NCBI GenBank assembly: GCA_017643925.1
Contig: JAEPML010000003.1
Coordinates: forward strand, 1-64,000
Direction of reading: 5' to 3'
DNA length: 64,000 nucleotides
DNA from: Roseibium sp.
Lineage (GTDB): Bacteria; Pseudomonadota; Alphaproteobacteria; Rhizobiales; Stappiaceae
The translations under genes were made by a program, and so were the position numbers. Below, piece after piece: positions 1-7,479 of this stretch (within the stretch, counting starts at the first letter, position 1; every line of letters begins with the position of its first letter). The notes below the pieces were generated by a model. It searched no databases, was not told where the DNA came from, and worked only from the letters and a program-made list of their open reading frames with translations.

Positions 1-1
1 A

Positions 2-1030
2 GAGGTTTTTTTGGACGCAGTGCGTACAGCCGAACCCTTCGCAAGACAGGGTGCTATCGTTACATTCGGCATCACACCGACCGCGCCCAACACTGGCTAT
101 GGCTATATCAAGGTTGACGAAGGGGACGGCCTGGTACGTTCAGTCGAATCCTTCGTTGAAAAGCCCGATCTGACCAGTGCTGAGTCTTTTCTGGCGGATG
201 GCAGTTATGTTTGGAACGCCGGTATTTTCCTCTATGCTGCACACACCATGATCGAGGCCTTCAAGGTCCATCAGAAGGCGCTTTACGACGACGTTCTTGC
301 AGTGATTGAGAGCCGGCATACCGATCACGACTTCATCCGGTTCGACGAAAATCGTTTCGAGCTTCTGGTCAACATCTCTATCGACTACGCCATCATGGAA
401 AATGCCGGCAATGTGGTTTGCGTTCCGATTTCTCCCGGCTGGAACGATCTCGGCTCCTGGTCGGCCATCTGGACCGTGACCGACAAGGACGAAAACGGCA
501 ACTCGAGCACGGGGGACACCCGGTTTCTCGACAGTAGAAACTGCCTCGCCTACGCGGATCGCGGCCTGTTGTCGGTCGTCGGGCTGGAGGACGTCTTGGT
601 GATTACCACGACGGACAGCGTACTCGTTGCCCACAAAGACAAGGCCCAGAAGGTCAAGAATGTCGTGGAACAACTTAAAGTCGAGGGCCGCGACGAGGTT
701 ATTCGACATCCTCGTGCCTACAAGCCATGGGGCTATACTGAACGCATCAATGCTGGAGACCGTTTTGCGGTGCAGTCCATGATGATCAAACCTGGTAATC
801 GCCTCGGGCTGCAAACCCATCTGCACCGGGCCAAGCACTGGATTGTGGTGTCAGGAACCGTCGAGATCACTATCAATGGAGAAGTCTGCCTGCTTACGGA
901 AAATCAGTCGGCTTACGTACCACTTGGAGCTCAACACTCTCTGCACAACCCAGGCAAGCTCCCCGTCAGGATGATTGAAGTGCAATCGGGAACCTATCTG
1001 TTCGAAGACGACATCGTACCGCGTCAATAG
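2..1030 (+). CDS. manC: Mannose-1-phosphate guanylyltransferase / mannose-6-phosphate isomerase, 5' end outside window
   Basis: Bifunctional ManC/AlgA/CpsB-type enzyme that makes GDP-mannose for polysaccharides. The reading frame is open to the left window edge, so the nucleotidyltransferase N-terminus is missing. Visible are the sugar-binding stretch GYGYIK, FVEKP, the WNAGIF motif and NDLGSW, followed by the C-terminal cupin (type II isomerase) from about PWGYTERI onwards. The cupin metal motif reads QTHLHRAKHW, where the family usually has E in place of K. The protein stops at EDDIVPRQ, several residues earlier than the usual EDDIVR...GR tail, so the 3' end may be altered. An IS3 element lies about 520 bp downstream. 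It could supply GDP-mannose to the exopolysaccharide locus further right. Confidence 0.85.
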   Translation, partial: EVFLDAVRTAEPFARQGAIVTFGITPTAPNTGYGYIKVDEGDGLVRSVESFVEKPDLTSAESFLADGSYVWNAGIFLYAAHTMIEAFKVHQKALYDDVLAVIESRHTDHDFIRFDENRFELLVNISIDYAIMENAGNVVCVPISPGWNDLGSWSAIWTVTDKDENGNSSTGDTRFLDSRNCLAYADRGLLSVVGLEDVLVITTTDSVLVAHKDKAQKVKNVVEQLKVEGRDEVIRHPRAYKPWGYTERINAGDRFAVQSMMIKPGNRLGLQTHLHRAKHWIVVSGTVEITINGEVCLLTENQSAYVPLGAQHSLHNPGKLPVRMIEVQSGTYLFEDDIVPRQ

Positions 1031-1548
1031 TTCATAGTATGTACTCTTTAGCCCGATTTCTCGGTGAACCATTCTCAGAGTATTCTTTGGCTGGAAAGAA
1101 GGACAAACGATTTCGGAGTTTTGCTGGCAACCCGGCATCAGCCTGGCGACCTAAGTAAATTGGGAATTTTTGAACGGTGCCGTGTTCGACTTCTTACACT
1201 CAGCTGCCCGCAACGCATCCATCTGCAACGGCCCAGTGCCCACGAAAGTGCACAAAACGGCAAGAGTTCAACTAGTATACCACCATGGGGCCCTTGCGTT
1301 TTCCTGTTGAATTTCAAAGGGAACACCTGGGTCGACATTAATCTGTTTGTCGCCAAGAGTTCTAATAGTCATCGGACTCTTGCAGGCAAGGGTATAAGTT
1401 TCTGGCCAATCAATGCTGTCGATATCAGCAGTGCAACCCTGAAAAAAATCGAATGGAAAGTACTGTTTTAGGTTTTCAGCTTCCCATGGCAAGCCTACAG
1501 CTGCACTTCGGGCTATATCTCCAACTTGTTCGGTTTTTCGGTTGCCGA
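1031..1548. other. Gene-poor stretch between manC and the IS3 element
   Basis: No convincing complete gene. On the minus strand an open frame (stop at 1268) runs leftward from inside the IS3 left end. Its part outside the IS, 1268-1548, contains protein-like sequence such as VGLPWEAENL and NVDPGVPFEI. This could be the 3' remnant of a gene cut by the IS, but I do not recognise a family and chance openness is possible. Confidence 0.3.
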
Positions 1549-1604
1549 TGATCCTCCCCCTTTGAAGTGGTCCATCGTTATGTTTAGAAAAACGGAGGAT
1601 CAAA

Positions 1605-1883
1605 ATGGCTACGAAACGTCACAAGCCAGAAGAAATTGTCTCGAAGTTGCGGCAGGTTGAAGTCCTTGTCGGCCAAGGCATGCCGCGTATTGATGCCATT
1701 CGGCAGGTTCGTATTACGGAACAGACGTATTACCGCTGGCGAAAGCAGTATGGTGGGATGGGAACCGACCAACTGAAAGAACTCAAACGCCTTCAGAAGG
1801 AAAATGAACGTTTGCGAAAGGTAGTGTCTGACCTGACCCTGGACAAGTTGATCTTGTCGGAGGCCGCAAAGGGAAACTTCTGA
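1605..1883 (+). CDS. IS3-family transposase OrfA
   Basis: A 92-residue protein with the N-terminal helix-turn-helix of IS3 OrfA (KPEEIVSKLRQVEVL, then EQTYYRWRKQYGG) followed by a leucine-zipper-like helix (LKELKRLQKENERLRK). OrfA binds the IS ends and, after a -1 ribosomal frameshift, is normally fused to OrfB to make the active transposase. The likely slippage region is the AAAGGGAAAC tract near 1868-1877, just before the OrfA stop. The AUG is preceded by an ACGGAGG ribosome-binding site. Confidence 0.9.
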   Translation: MATKRHKPEEIVSKLRQVEVLVGQGMPRIDAIRQVRITEQTYYRWRKQYGGMGTDQLKELKRLQKENERLRKVVSDLTLDKLILSEAAKGNF

Positions 1884-2731
1884 GCCCCGCCCGTCGTCGA
1901 GCCTGCATCAATTATATTCGTCAGCATCTCGGCGTGTCAGAGCGCCGAACCTGTCGTGTTCTGGGTCAGCACCGGTCCACGCAGAGGAAACGTCCAGCAG
2001 GGCGTGCTGACGAAGAACGTCTTGTGTCGGATATGGTCGCACTCGCCCGTGAGTATGGCCGTTACGGTTACAGGCGTATCGCAGCTCTGCTCAGAGATGC
2101 GGGTTGGCATGTGAATGACAAGCGCGTTGAACGACTTTGGCGACGAGAGGGGCTGAAAGTGCCAATGAAACAACCGAAGAGAGGGAGGCTCTGGCTGAAC
2201 GACGGATCATGTGTCCGGTTGCGACCAGAGTATCCCAATCATGTCTGGAGCTATGACTTCGTGCACTGCCGAACCAATGAAGGAAAAGCATTCAGGACGC
2301 TGAACATCCTGGACGAGTATTCCCGAGAGTGCCTGGCAATTCGGGTGAAGCGAAAGCTGAATTCCACCGACGTGATTGATGTGCTGACGGATCTCTTCAT
2401 CCTTCGAGGTGTTCCAGCCTACATCAGATCTGACAACGGGCCGGAGTTCATTGCTCAGGCAGTCAGGGACTGGATCAACGCTGTGGGTGCAAAGACCGCA
2501 TACATAGAACCTGGGTCGCCATGGGAGAACGGATACTGCGAGAGCTTCAACGCCCGCCTCCGAGATGAGCTACTCAATGGAGAAATCTTCTACAGCTTGA
2601 AGGAAGCACAAATCCTGATTGAACAATGGAGGAAACATTATAATACCAAGCGCCCACACAGCGCCTTGGGCCACCGACCACCGGCACCAGAAACCATCGT
2701 CCGGATGGACCAAAGCCCAGTCATGCACTAA
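1874..2731 (+). CDS. IS3-family transposase OrfB (rve/DDE integrase)
   Basis: Catalytic half of the transposase, in the -1 frame relative to OrfA. The frame is open from 1874, giving LLSPARRRAC at the start, so expression by frameshift from OrfA is more likely than an independent start (the first plausible internal start is 1934). An HTH_21-like region (YGRYGYRRIAALLRDAGW) precedes the integrase core. The DDE residues sit in WSYDFVHCRT, RSDNGPEFIA and ENGYCESFNARLRDE. The end RPHSALGHRPPAPE is typical of the family. No internal stop is visible, so the element may be active. Confidence 0.9.
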   Translation, partial: KLLSPARRRACINYIRQHLGVSERRTCRVLGQHRSTQRKRPAGRADEERLVSDMVALAREYGRYGYRRIAALLRDAGWHVNDKRVERLWRREGLKVPMKQPKRGRLWLNDGSCVRLRPEYPNHVWSYDFVHCRTNEGKAFRTLNILDEYSRECLAIRVKRKLNSTDVIDVLTDLFILRGVPAYIRSDNGPEFIAQAVRDWINAVGAKTAYIEPGSPWENGYCESFNARLRDELLNGEIFYSLKEAQILIEQWRKHYNTKRPHSALGHRPPAPETIVRMDQSPVMH

Positions 2732-2772
2732 CAATCAAAACGGACCACTCAGGTGGGGCTGATCAGGGTGTT

Positions 2773-2961
2773 TTGTTCAATATCAGTGCGATTTTTTATT
2801 GGGTAGTTGCCGCGGTATTTCTTCTGCTGATCATTGCCGAACTAGCAGCAAACAAAAGACTAAATTTCTTGCGGGCCGGCAGTGCTGTATTTCTTTCTGC
2901 CCTTTGGCCTGCAACATCAGCCGCTGTACAGGCCCTACTCGTTAAACAGAAAAATTCTTAG
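2773..2961 (+). CDS. Small hypothetical membrane protein, possibly truncated
   Basis: A 62-residue ORF with a hydrophobic N-terminal helix (IFYWVVAAVFLLLIIAELA) and a second weakly hydrophobic stretch. It begins with TTG only 8 bp after the right end of the IS3 element and no ribosome-binding site is obvious, so the original N-terminus may have been removed by the insertion. No family recognised. Codon use is AT-richer than in the backbone genes, like the rest of this island. Confidence 0.4.
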   Translation: MFNISAIFYWVVAAVFLLLIIAELAANKRLNFLRAGSAVFLSALWPATSAAVQALLVKQKNS

Positions 2962-2996
2962 CTTTTGTTTCTATGCGCTTTGAACGGAGCGAAGAC

Positions 2997-3305
2997 ATGA
3001 GTGGCTTAAAATTTCTTGGTTCTTTTCAGTCTGCCTTTAAGGAGCTGGTGATGCGGTCAGACAAACTGCATGGCCGACACATTACCTTTGCCTACAACAA
3101 TAATAGTCGCGGTGAGAATGATTGGAGTGTCCGGGTGGTGCGTTCCTACAAGCGCAATCGACTTCACATGTTCGAAGGACAGATTGAACCGGATGGAGTT
3201 CGTTTTATTTTTCGCGCCGACAAAGTCAATTACCTGCACGACCACCAAACAGGCGCTGTGCATGAGCACAAGGACGCACAGAGGTGGCTTGCCTCCCGAA
3301 TTTAG
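2997..3305 (+). CDS. Hypothetical protein
   Basis: A 102-residue protein starting MSGLKFLGSF. This start is preferred because a GGAG lies 7 bases upstream; an upstream in-frame ATG at 2973 would add eight residues. The protein is rich in charged and aromatic residues with a patch RVVRSYKRNRLHMFEGQIEPDGVRF that suggests a small beta-rich fold. No signal peptide, no membrane helix and no family recognised. It follows the small membrane ORF by 35 bp and may be co-transcribed with it. Confidence 0.5.
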   Translation: MSGLKFLGSFQSAFKELVMRSDKLHGRHITFAYNNNSRGENDWSVRVVRSYKRNRLHMFEGQIEPDGVRFIFRADKVNYLHDHQTGAVHEHKDAQRWLASRI

Positions 3306-3407
3306 CATCGAGGCTTAACGACACCTACTTTTTCAGTTCAGCAATACCACAAGAGAAGCTTCACATGCCGAACAGTGCGAAGCCTCCAATGTATTTGTAC
3401 TTTTATC

Positions 3408-3823
3408 CTACCTCACACAACGAGCGCCCCTGACATAGTGCCGCCCGGAGAATTTCGGCCAGGCACAGGCATGACCGGCCTTGACCAGCTCTATTCCGAT
3501 ATCTAGATTGTTGACGAAACACTGAGCGACAAACCGGTCGTAGATCTTTTTCGTGAGCGACCATCGCAAGGTGTGCCGCCACCAACAACGCGACACGTCA
3601 CCAGCTGCCCCATGACAGGAGGTTTGGTAAAGTTGGTCGCCTCACGGTAACCGCGCTGACCGCGTTCAGACGTATCGACACCACACAAACGGATTTGCAC
3701 GAGAGGACGGCTCAGTTGAAACGTGTCATCGTCTATGACGCGGTTTACTGGACTGGTGATATCAGCCGCTTGAACGGGAAGCGCCACCAGCGCGGCCAAA
3801 AGAAAAGCAAATAGTCTGGACAA
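3408..3823 (-). pseudogene. Thermonuclease-family (SNase-like) protein, frameshifted
   Basis: Secreted Staphylococcal-nuclease-like protein broken by one frameshift. The first frame gives a signal peptide (MSRLFAFLLAALVALPVQA), the nuclease motifs VIDDDTFQL and IRLCGVDTSERGQRGYREA, and GGGTPCDGRSRK. The continuation lies in another frame (KIYDRFVAQCFV, then GHACAWPKFSG). The break falls at a run of five T (3547-3551 on the plus strand), where one extra base would restore a single ORF, so a recent mutation or a sequencing error are both possible. The family usually has G rather than the middle D in VIDGDTF. Confidence 0.75.
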
Positions 3824-4143
3824 TTCCCTACTCCATCAGATTGGCGTTACCGAGCACACGAGCCTGTCTCGGTGCTTCATGCCCTAGATGGAGACAACGC
3901 GTATCCGCGACTTGACGATCTTTGCCAAAATTCTTTCATTTACCGCCAAAAAGGCGCAGTTCATTTAGAACGAGCCGTTTGCTGAGAGCCAAACAAACAA
4001 ATGCGGAAGTAGAGACCAAATCAAAAGACCGGAACCCCCAACTAGGACCGCGACTGCAAAAAGAACTGATATCTTGTGCCCTTTATCAATCTCGTTCAAA
4101 GGCCAATCTCCAAAATTCACAAATCAAAACCACAACCTACAGG
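3824..4143. other. Non-coding stretch
   Basis: No supported gene. The sequence is AT-rich and has only short chance ORFs on the plus strand. It ends at the candidate small-RNA promoter described next. Confidence 0.4.
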
Positions 4144-4260
4144 TATAATATGGTTGTATTTTCTAGCAATGATCAAAATGCTAGCTAACGTAGCGTTTTC
4201 AGAGCAATTTGAGCTGCCCCGTGAGCTTTTGTACCGGAATAGCTCACGGGGCTATTTTTT
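4144..4260 (+). ncRNA. Candidate small RNA with promoter-like -10 and own terminator
   Basis: A perfect TATAAT lies at 4144-4149 and a strong intrinsic terminator ends near 4260, but no ORF connects them. A transcript starting near 4156 would be about 100 nt. It would contain a hairpin (CTAGCA 4163-4168 with TGCTAG 4179-4184) and the terminator stem. No convincing -35 box is visible at 16-18 bp. The only upstream forward gene ends at 3305, so the terminator has no obvious client. Family unknown. Confidence 0.35.
4216..4260 (+). terminator. Strong intrinsic terminator
   Basis: A 12-bp perfect stem (4216-4227 pairing with 4241-4252, GCCCCGTGAGCT/AGCTCACGGGGC), a 13-nt loop and then a run of T (TATTTTTT). 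The orientation suits a plus-strand transcript. Confidence 0.85.
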
Positions 4261-4368
4261 AGAAATTCAATCAACTTCACTTTGCATGTTAAGTTCTTGT
4301 AGATAATTAACAATCGTTAACACAAAAGCTCAGCCAATTTGATAAACAACTAAAAAAGGACTGTGCGA

Positions 4369-4506
4369 ATGTTTACTCTTGGCTTGCTTGTTGCTGCCTT
4401 CCTATTTCTGGGATTACCGGCACTTCTGTTTGTAACGGCGGTTATTGCTCGTGCAGTACTGGCCCGCGATGCATCAGCCGAGGGACGAGCAATGTTCCGT
4501 CAATGA
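4369..4506 (+). CDS. 45-residue hydrophobic small protein
   Basis: The short ORF starts MFTLGLLVAAFLFLGLPAL, has one predicted membrane helix (about residues 3-30) and ends with a hydrophilic tail EGRAMFRQ. A good ribosome-binding site (AAAGGA, 8 bases before ATG) supports translation. It lies about 110 bp after the strong terminator and is not obviously part of an operon. No family recognised; single-pass small proteins of this kind often act on membrane complexes, but no role can be assigned here. Confidence 0.45.
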   Translation: MFTLGLLVAAFLFLGLPALLFVTAVIARAVLARDASAEGRAMFRQ

Positions 4507-4524
4507 GAGCTGGATTAGCGATCT

Positions 4525-4851
4525 TTAATATCGCAAATACGTTTTCAGCAAAATTGGTTGTGAGCCGTCAATTTGATACTCCCTCACTTCACATGCGCGC
4601 GCACCACAGAAGAAGTGATTGTTAAACTCCCAAGGGCAGCTAAAACGCCCAAATTCAACGACTAGATTGTCAGCTGAATTCAGCGAAAAGGCTTGATCTG
4701 CCCCCTGAAGTTGACTGCCAGCTTTGCAGTTTTGAACGACTTCCGAAATGATATTTGACTTGATCGTTTCGATATTGGCACTGTTGTTCTGTGAATGCGC
4801 CTCAATGCTTAAGACACAAAGTGAGATTGCAATAGCAATTTGCTGTTTCAT
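4525..4851 (-). CDS. Hypothetical secreted protein
   Basis: A 108-residue protein with a plausible signal peptide (MKQQIAIAISLCVLSIEAHS). The mature part has four cysteines (EVVQNCKAG, GRFSCPWEF, HFFCGARACEV) that could form two disulfides, consistent with a periplasmic location. AGAAGG lies upstream of the ATG. No recognised family. It converges with the 45-residue ORF, their stop codons being about 20 bp apart. Confidence 0.5.
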   Translation of the reverse strand: MKQQIAIAISLCVLSIEAHSQNNSANIETIKSNIISEVVQNCKAGSQLQGADQAFSLNSADNLVVEFGRFSCPWEFNNHFFCGARACEVREYQIDGSQPILLKTYLRY

Positions 4852-5031
4852 AGCGTCAGCCTTCTAACCTAAATCGCTTCTGCGCATTGAGGCCCTTCGA
4901 CCCGTGAAGAGTTCACCGAGCGGCTGACCTGATGACAGGTGAACGTCCGATTAACTTGAGTTGCCGCTTTTCGATTTGGCACCTCAAGTGACCACTTGTT
5001 TAAATGGACACTTAAGGGCCCTCAACGAGTA

Positions 5032-5202
5032 AGCGAAGAAAGCAGCGGCAGGTCAACTGCCAAAGCCTATACACTTATCAAAACCGCCAAACTCAACGGC
5101 ATCGAGCCGAAAGCCTGGCTGACCTGGTTTCTGGAAAAAATCGCCGACCTCAAGATCAATCGCAACAACGACCTAATGCGCTCTGTTACGCTGCAGAAGT
5201 AG
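5032..5202 (+). pseudogene. IS66-family transposase, C-terminal remnant
   Basis: Only the last part of an IS66 TnpC is present: TAKAYTLIKTAKLNGIEPKA, then WLTWFLEKIADLKINRND-like sequence, which matches the IS66 C-terminal domain (usual pattern YSLIGTAKLNG...P..YL..VL..I..HP.NRI.ELLPW). Everything upstream, including the DDE core, is missing, so this is an inactive fragment. Confidence 0.75.
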
Positions 5203-5271
5203 CGTAACAGAGCGCTCCTTGATGGGCATCGTTGCTCGAACGATTTTCGAGTTTATAGCGCTCGTGATTGC

Positions 5272-5844
5272 TTGGAACTTACGGCAAAGGTCTGGCGGTA
5301 TTACACAGCACTTGATGCCGACTTGCGTCAGAGGCTGAAGGAACTAGCTTCGGAGCAACGGCGGTGCGGCTATCGTCGGCTGCACATCCCGCTGAAGCGT
5401 GAAGGCATTGAGGTCAATTGGAAGAAGGTCTACCGGATCTACCGGGAAGAGCGTCTCACGGTGCGCAAGCGTGTTGGCCGGAAACGAGCCCTGGGAACGC
5501 GAGCACCGATGGCTGTGCCACAAGCCGCCGGTCAAAGCTGGTCTCTCGACTTTGTCTCCGACGCACTGATTGATGGTTGCCGGTTTCTGATCCTGTGTGT
5601 CATTGTCGACTTCAGCCGGGAATGTCTGGCAACTGTCGTCGACAACTCGATCTCCGGAACCAGGGTCGCGCGGGCGTTAGACGGGATGGCAGAGCAACGG
5701 GGCGGCTATCCTTTGATGGTGGTCAGCGACAACTGTGCCGAACTAACGTCAAACGCCATGCTCATATGGCAACAGGACCGCGGCGTGGAATGGCACTACA
5801 TCGCTCCAGGTAAACCGATGCAGAACGGTTTTGTTGAGAGCTTC
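5272..5844 (+). pseudogene. IS3-family transposase OrfB, N-terminal piece split by an IS110-family element
   Basis: Begins inside OrfB (an OrfA partner and the left IS end are missing) and runs through RRCGYRRLHIPLKREG, the first Asp in WSLDFVSD, the second in VVSDNCAELTSN, to the catalytic Glu in NGFVESF. At 5844/5845 homology stops abruptly. The continuation NGRLRDECLKEHLF resumes at 7192 in the same frame. Removing 5845-7191 restores the canonical VESFNGRLRDE, so the IS110-type insertion split this gene cleanly. SDNCAE departs from the usual SDNGTE. Confidence 0.85.
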
Positions 5845-5850
5845 ATGTAT

Positions 5851-5862
5851 AGACGGCCCCGC
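5851..5862 (+). repeat. Subterminal inverted repeat of IS1111-type element, left copy
   Basis: AGACGGCCCCGC, 6 bp in from the element end. It is identical to the reverse complement of 7172-7183. Confidence 0.85.
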
Positions 5863-6107
5863 GGGCGCAAGTGTTTTGAACGTGATCTTCATCGGCGGGT
5901 GCGTTCATGTATTCGGCCTGTTCGTGCAGCCGATACATGGCTGCTGGCCCTGATGGTGTCCGCGGATCGAGGCCTCATCAACGGGACGCGCTTCGGCGCG
6001 CTTAAAGCTCTGCGGGCTTTCTCGATCCTCAGCTCTGCCGATTTTCCATCACGTTGTCATCGCACTTGTGCCATCTCTTCAGGTTTCTGTTAGTTCGATT
6101 TGTAAGG
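5862..6107 (-). ncRNA. Candidate bridge RNA of the IS1111-type element
   Basis: Non-coding end downstream of the transposase. Read on the minus strand it first gives AGAGCTT (6011-6005), then a 5-bp CGCGC/GCGCG hairpin with a CGAA loop (6000-5987), then GCGTCCCGTTGA (5989-5978). The first matches the left target flank GAGAGCTTC. The second is nearly complementary to the right flank TCAATGGACGC. Further on, a longer hairpin (5939-5906, CATGTAT/ATACATG arms) contains TTCATGTAT, identical to the left element junction at 5842-5850. The order target loop then donor loop is that expected for IS110 bridge RNAs. Ends of the RNA are not determined. Confidence 0.5.
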
Positions 6108-7121
6108 TTACGCGTTCCGGAACACCTCCCCGGTAGAGAGCATCGCCCAAATGGCCCGGGCGAGCTTGTTTGCGACCGCGACGGCAACAACCATAGGCCG
6201 ACGACGTTCTAACAAGGCCTCGATCCATGGACCAACTACGCGAGAACGGGCTTTTGGATATCGCACCACGGTTCGAGCCCCTAAGACCAACAAATGGTGG
6301 AGATACCGATCACCTTGTTTGGTAATGCCGCCGAGCCTGTGCTTGCCACCTGATGAGTTTTGGCGTGGTGTCAGGCCAAGCCAGGCAGCGAACTCGCGTC
6401 CTGATTTGAAGGCGGACGGATCCGGGATAGTGGCGGCAAACGCAGTCGCGGTAATCGGCCCTATCCCAGGTATGGTCGCAAGCAAGCGGCAGATCACATT
6501 GGTCTTATGAATCTCAGCCAGTCGGGCATCGATCCCATCGATCTGCTGGTTCAACGCGTCCAATTGGCCGATCAGTGCATCCAAGGCAAAGCACGCATCA
6601 TCAGGTAGATCCTGTCGTATCTCGTCCAGCTTCGCGATGAGCACATCTACCCGGTGTCGGCCCTGCGCAACAATAACACCATACTCGGCCAAGTGCGCCC
6701 GAAACGCACACGCCGCCATTGTTCGCTGCCGAACCAAAAGGCCTCGGGCTCTATGCAGCATTAAAAACGCCTGATCCTCTCGAGATTTGATCGGGACAAA
6801 GCGCATGTTGGGACGGGTTACTGCTTCACAAATTGCAGCCGCATCAGTGGCATCATTCTTCGCACCGCGCCGCACGAAGGGTTTGACATAGCCTGGAGGG
6901 ATGAGGCGCACGTCGTGGCCAATCTCTAATAACTGTCGGGCCCAGTTGTGGGCAGTAGCACAAGCCTCGATGCCGATCAGGCAGGGTGGCAAAGCCTTGA
7001 AAAACGGCAAAAGCTCTCGGCGCGTTAGCCTCTTACTCTCAATCGCTCTGCCAGATGCATCAGTAACATGGACGTGAAACACGTTCTTGGCCAGATCAAG
7101 GCCCACGGTGGATGGGATCAT
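6108..7121 (-). CDS. IS110-family transposase (IS1111 subgroup)
   Basis: A 337-residue DEDD recombinase, starting MIPSTVGLDLAK; this start is chosen because AGAGGAG lies upstream, while longer in-frame starts would lie in the interrupted IS3 gene. The N-terminal RuvC-like domain has the first Asp in VGLDLAKNVF, Glu in IGIEACATAH and the Asp pair in GAKNDATDAAAI. The C-terminal transposase_20 domain has IPGIGPITATAFAA, then SGREFAAWLGLTPRQ and the serine-containing SSGGKHRLGGITKQGD. No frameshift is visible, so the protein looks functional. It acts with the element's RNA to choose donor and target. Confidence 0.95.
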   Translation of the reverse strand: MIPSTVGLDLAKNVFHVHVTDASGRAIESKRLTRRELLPFFKALPPCLIGIEACATAHNWARQLLEIGHDVRLIPPGYVKPFVRRGAKNDATDAAAICEAVTRPNMRFVPIKSREDQAFLMLHRARGLLVRQRTMAACAFRAHLAEYGVIVAQGRHRVDVLIAKLDEIRQDLPDDACFALDALIGQLDALNQQIDGIDARLAEIHKTNVICRLLATIPGIGPITATAFAATIPDPSAFKSGREFAAWLGLTPRQNSSGGKHRLGGITKQGDRYLHHLLVLGARTVVRYPKARSRVVGPWIEALLERRRPMVVAVAVANKLARAIWAMLSTGEVFRNA

Positions 7122-7171
7122 TGGGGATGCTCCTCTTACAAACAGGACCAGCATACGGCCCCTTCTCGGGA

Positions 7172-7183
7172 GCGGGGCCGTCT
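7172..7183 (-). repeat. Subterminal inverted repeat of IS1111-type element, right copy
   Basis: GCGGGGCCGTCT on the plus strand, the exact reverse complement of 5851-5862, 8 bp from the right junction. Confidence 0.85.
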
Positions 7184-7191
7184 TCCCCATC

Positions 7192-7383
7192 AATGGACGC
7201 TTGAGAGACGAATGTCTCAAAGAACACCTGTTCCGCAGCTTTCGTCACGCCCGGGACATCATCAAAGACTGGAGGAACGATTACAATCTGAACAGACCAC
7301 ATACGAGCCTTAACCGGATCACCCCATACGAATTTGCAACCCAGTCCAACAAAGACCACACCGTGAACAGAACTAACCCATAA
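7192..7383 (+). pseudogene. IS3-family transposase OrfB, C-terminal piece
   Basis: Continuation of the OrfB interrupted at 5844: NGRLRDECLKEHLFRSFRHA, then DWRNDYNLNRPHTSLN and a normal IS3 C-terminus. It is in frame with the first piece once the IS110-type element is removed. Confidence 0.85.
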
Positions 7384-7396
7384 ATGAGGAAAGTCA

Positions 7397-7409
7397 GGGG
7401 AGCAGGTCA
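7397..7409 (+). repeat. Right terminal repeat of the interrupted IS3 element
   Basis: GGGGAGCAGGTCA, whose reverse complement TGACCTGCTCCCC is the typical end of IS407-group IS3 elements. No matching left end is found upstream of 5272, so the element is truncated on the left. Confidence 0.65.
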
Positions 7410-7479
7410 ATAACCCTAGAGCGTTTCAGATTTCTCCAATCTAAAAGCCAATTATTTGGAGTTGGTTTAAGAGGCGGGT

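Larger units (their letters stand above)
1549..2765 (+). mobile_element. IS3-family insertion sequence, apparently complete
   Basis: The ends form imperfect inverted repeats starting TGATC. The left end (1549 onwards) and the reverse complement of the right end (ending at 2765) share TGATC, CCCC and GTGGTCC in the same order, and both end in the 5'-TG...CA-3' typical of IS3 elements. It encodes OrfA and OrfB in overlapping frames. The flanks (ccga left, gggt right) do not match as a target duplication, so either the exact ends are off by a few bases or the element has been through a rearrangement. Confidence 0.8.
5845..7191 (-). mobile_element. IS110-family (IS1111-type) insertion sequence inserted in an IS3 transposase gene
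   Basis: The ends are fixed by reconstruction of the interrupted IS3 OrfB reading frame: about 1347 bp, with an ambiguity of one to three bases. It has no target duplication, as expected for this family. Subterminal 12-bp inverted repeats AGACGGCCCCGC (5851-5862 and 7172-7183) are the hallmark of the IS1111 subgroup. It carries one transposase gene on the minus strand, with about 70 bp non-coding before it and about 260 bp after it. The long 3' non-coding end is where IS1111-type elements carry the bridge RNA. Confidence 0.85.

Noticed and set aside
1545-2769. Target duplication flanking the IS3 element
   Set aside because: The four bases on each side differ. TGAT occurs at both ends but more likely belongs to the inverted repeats.
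3922-4306. ORFs in the region before the orphan terminator
   Set aside because: Overlapping short frames with odd composition and no ribosome-binding site; the region looks non-coding.
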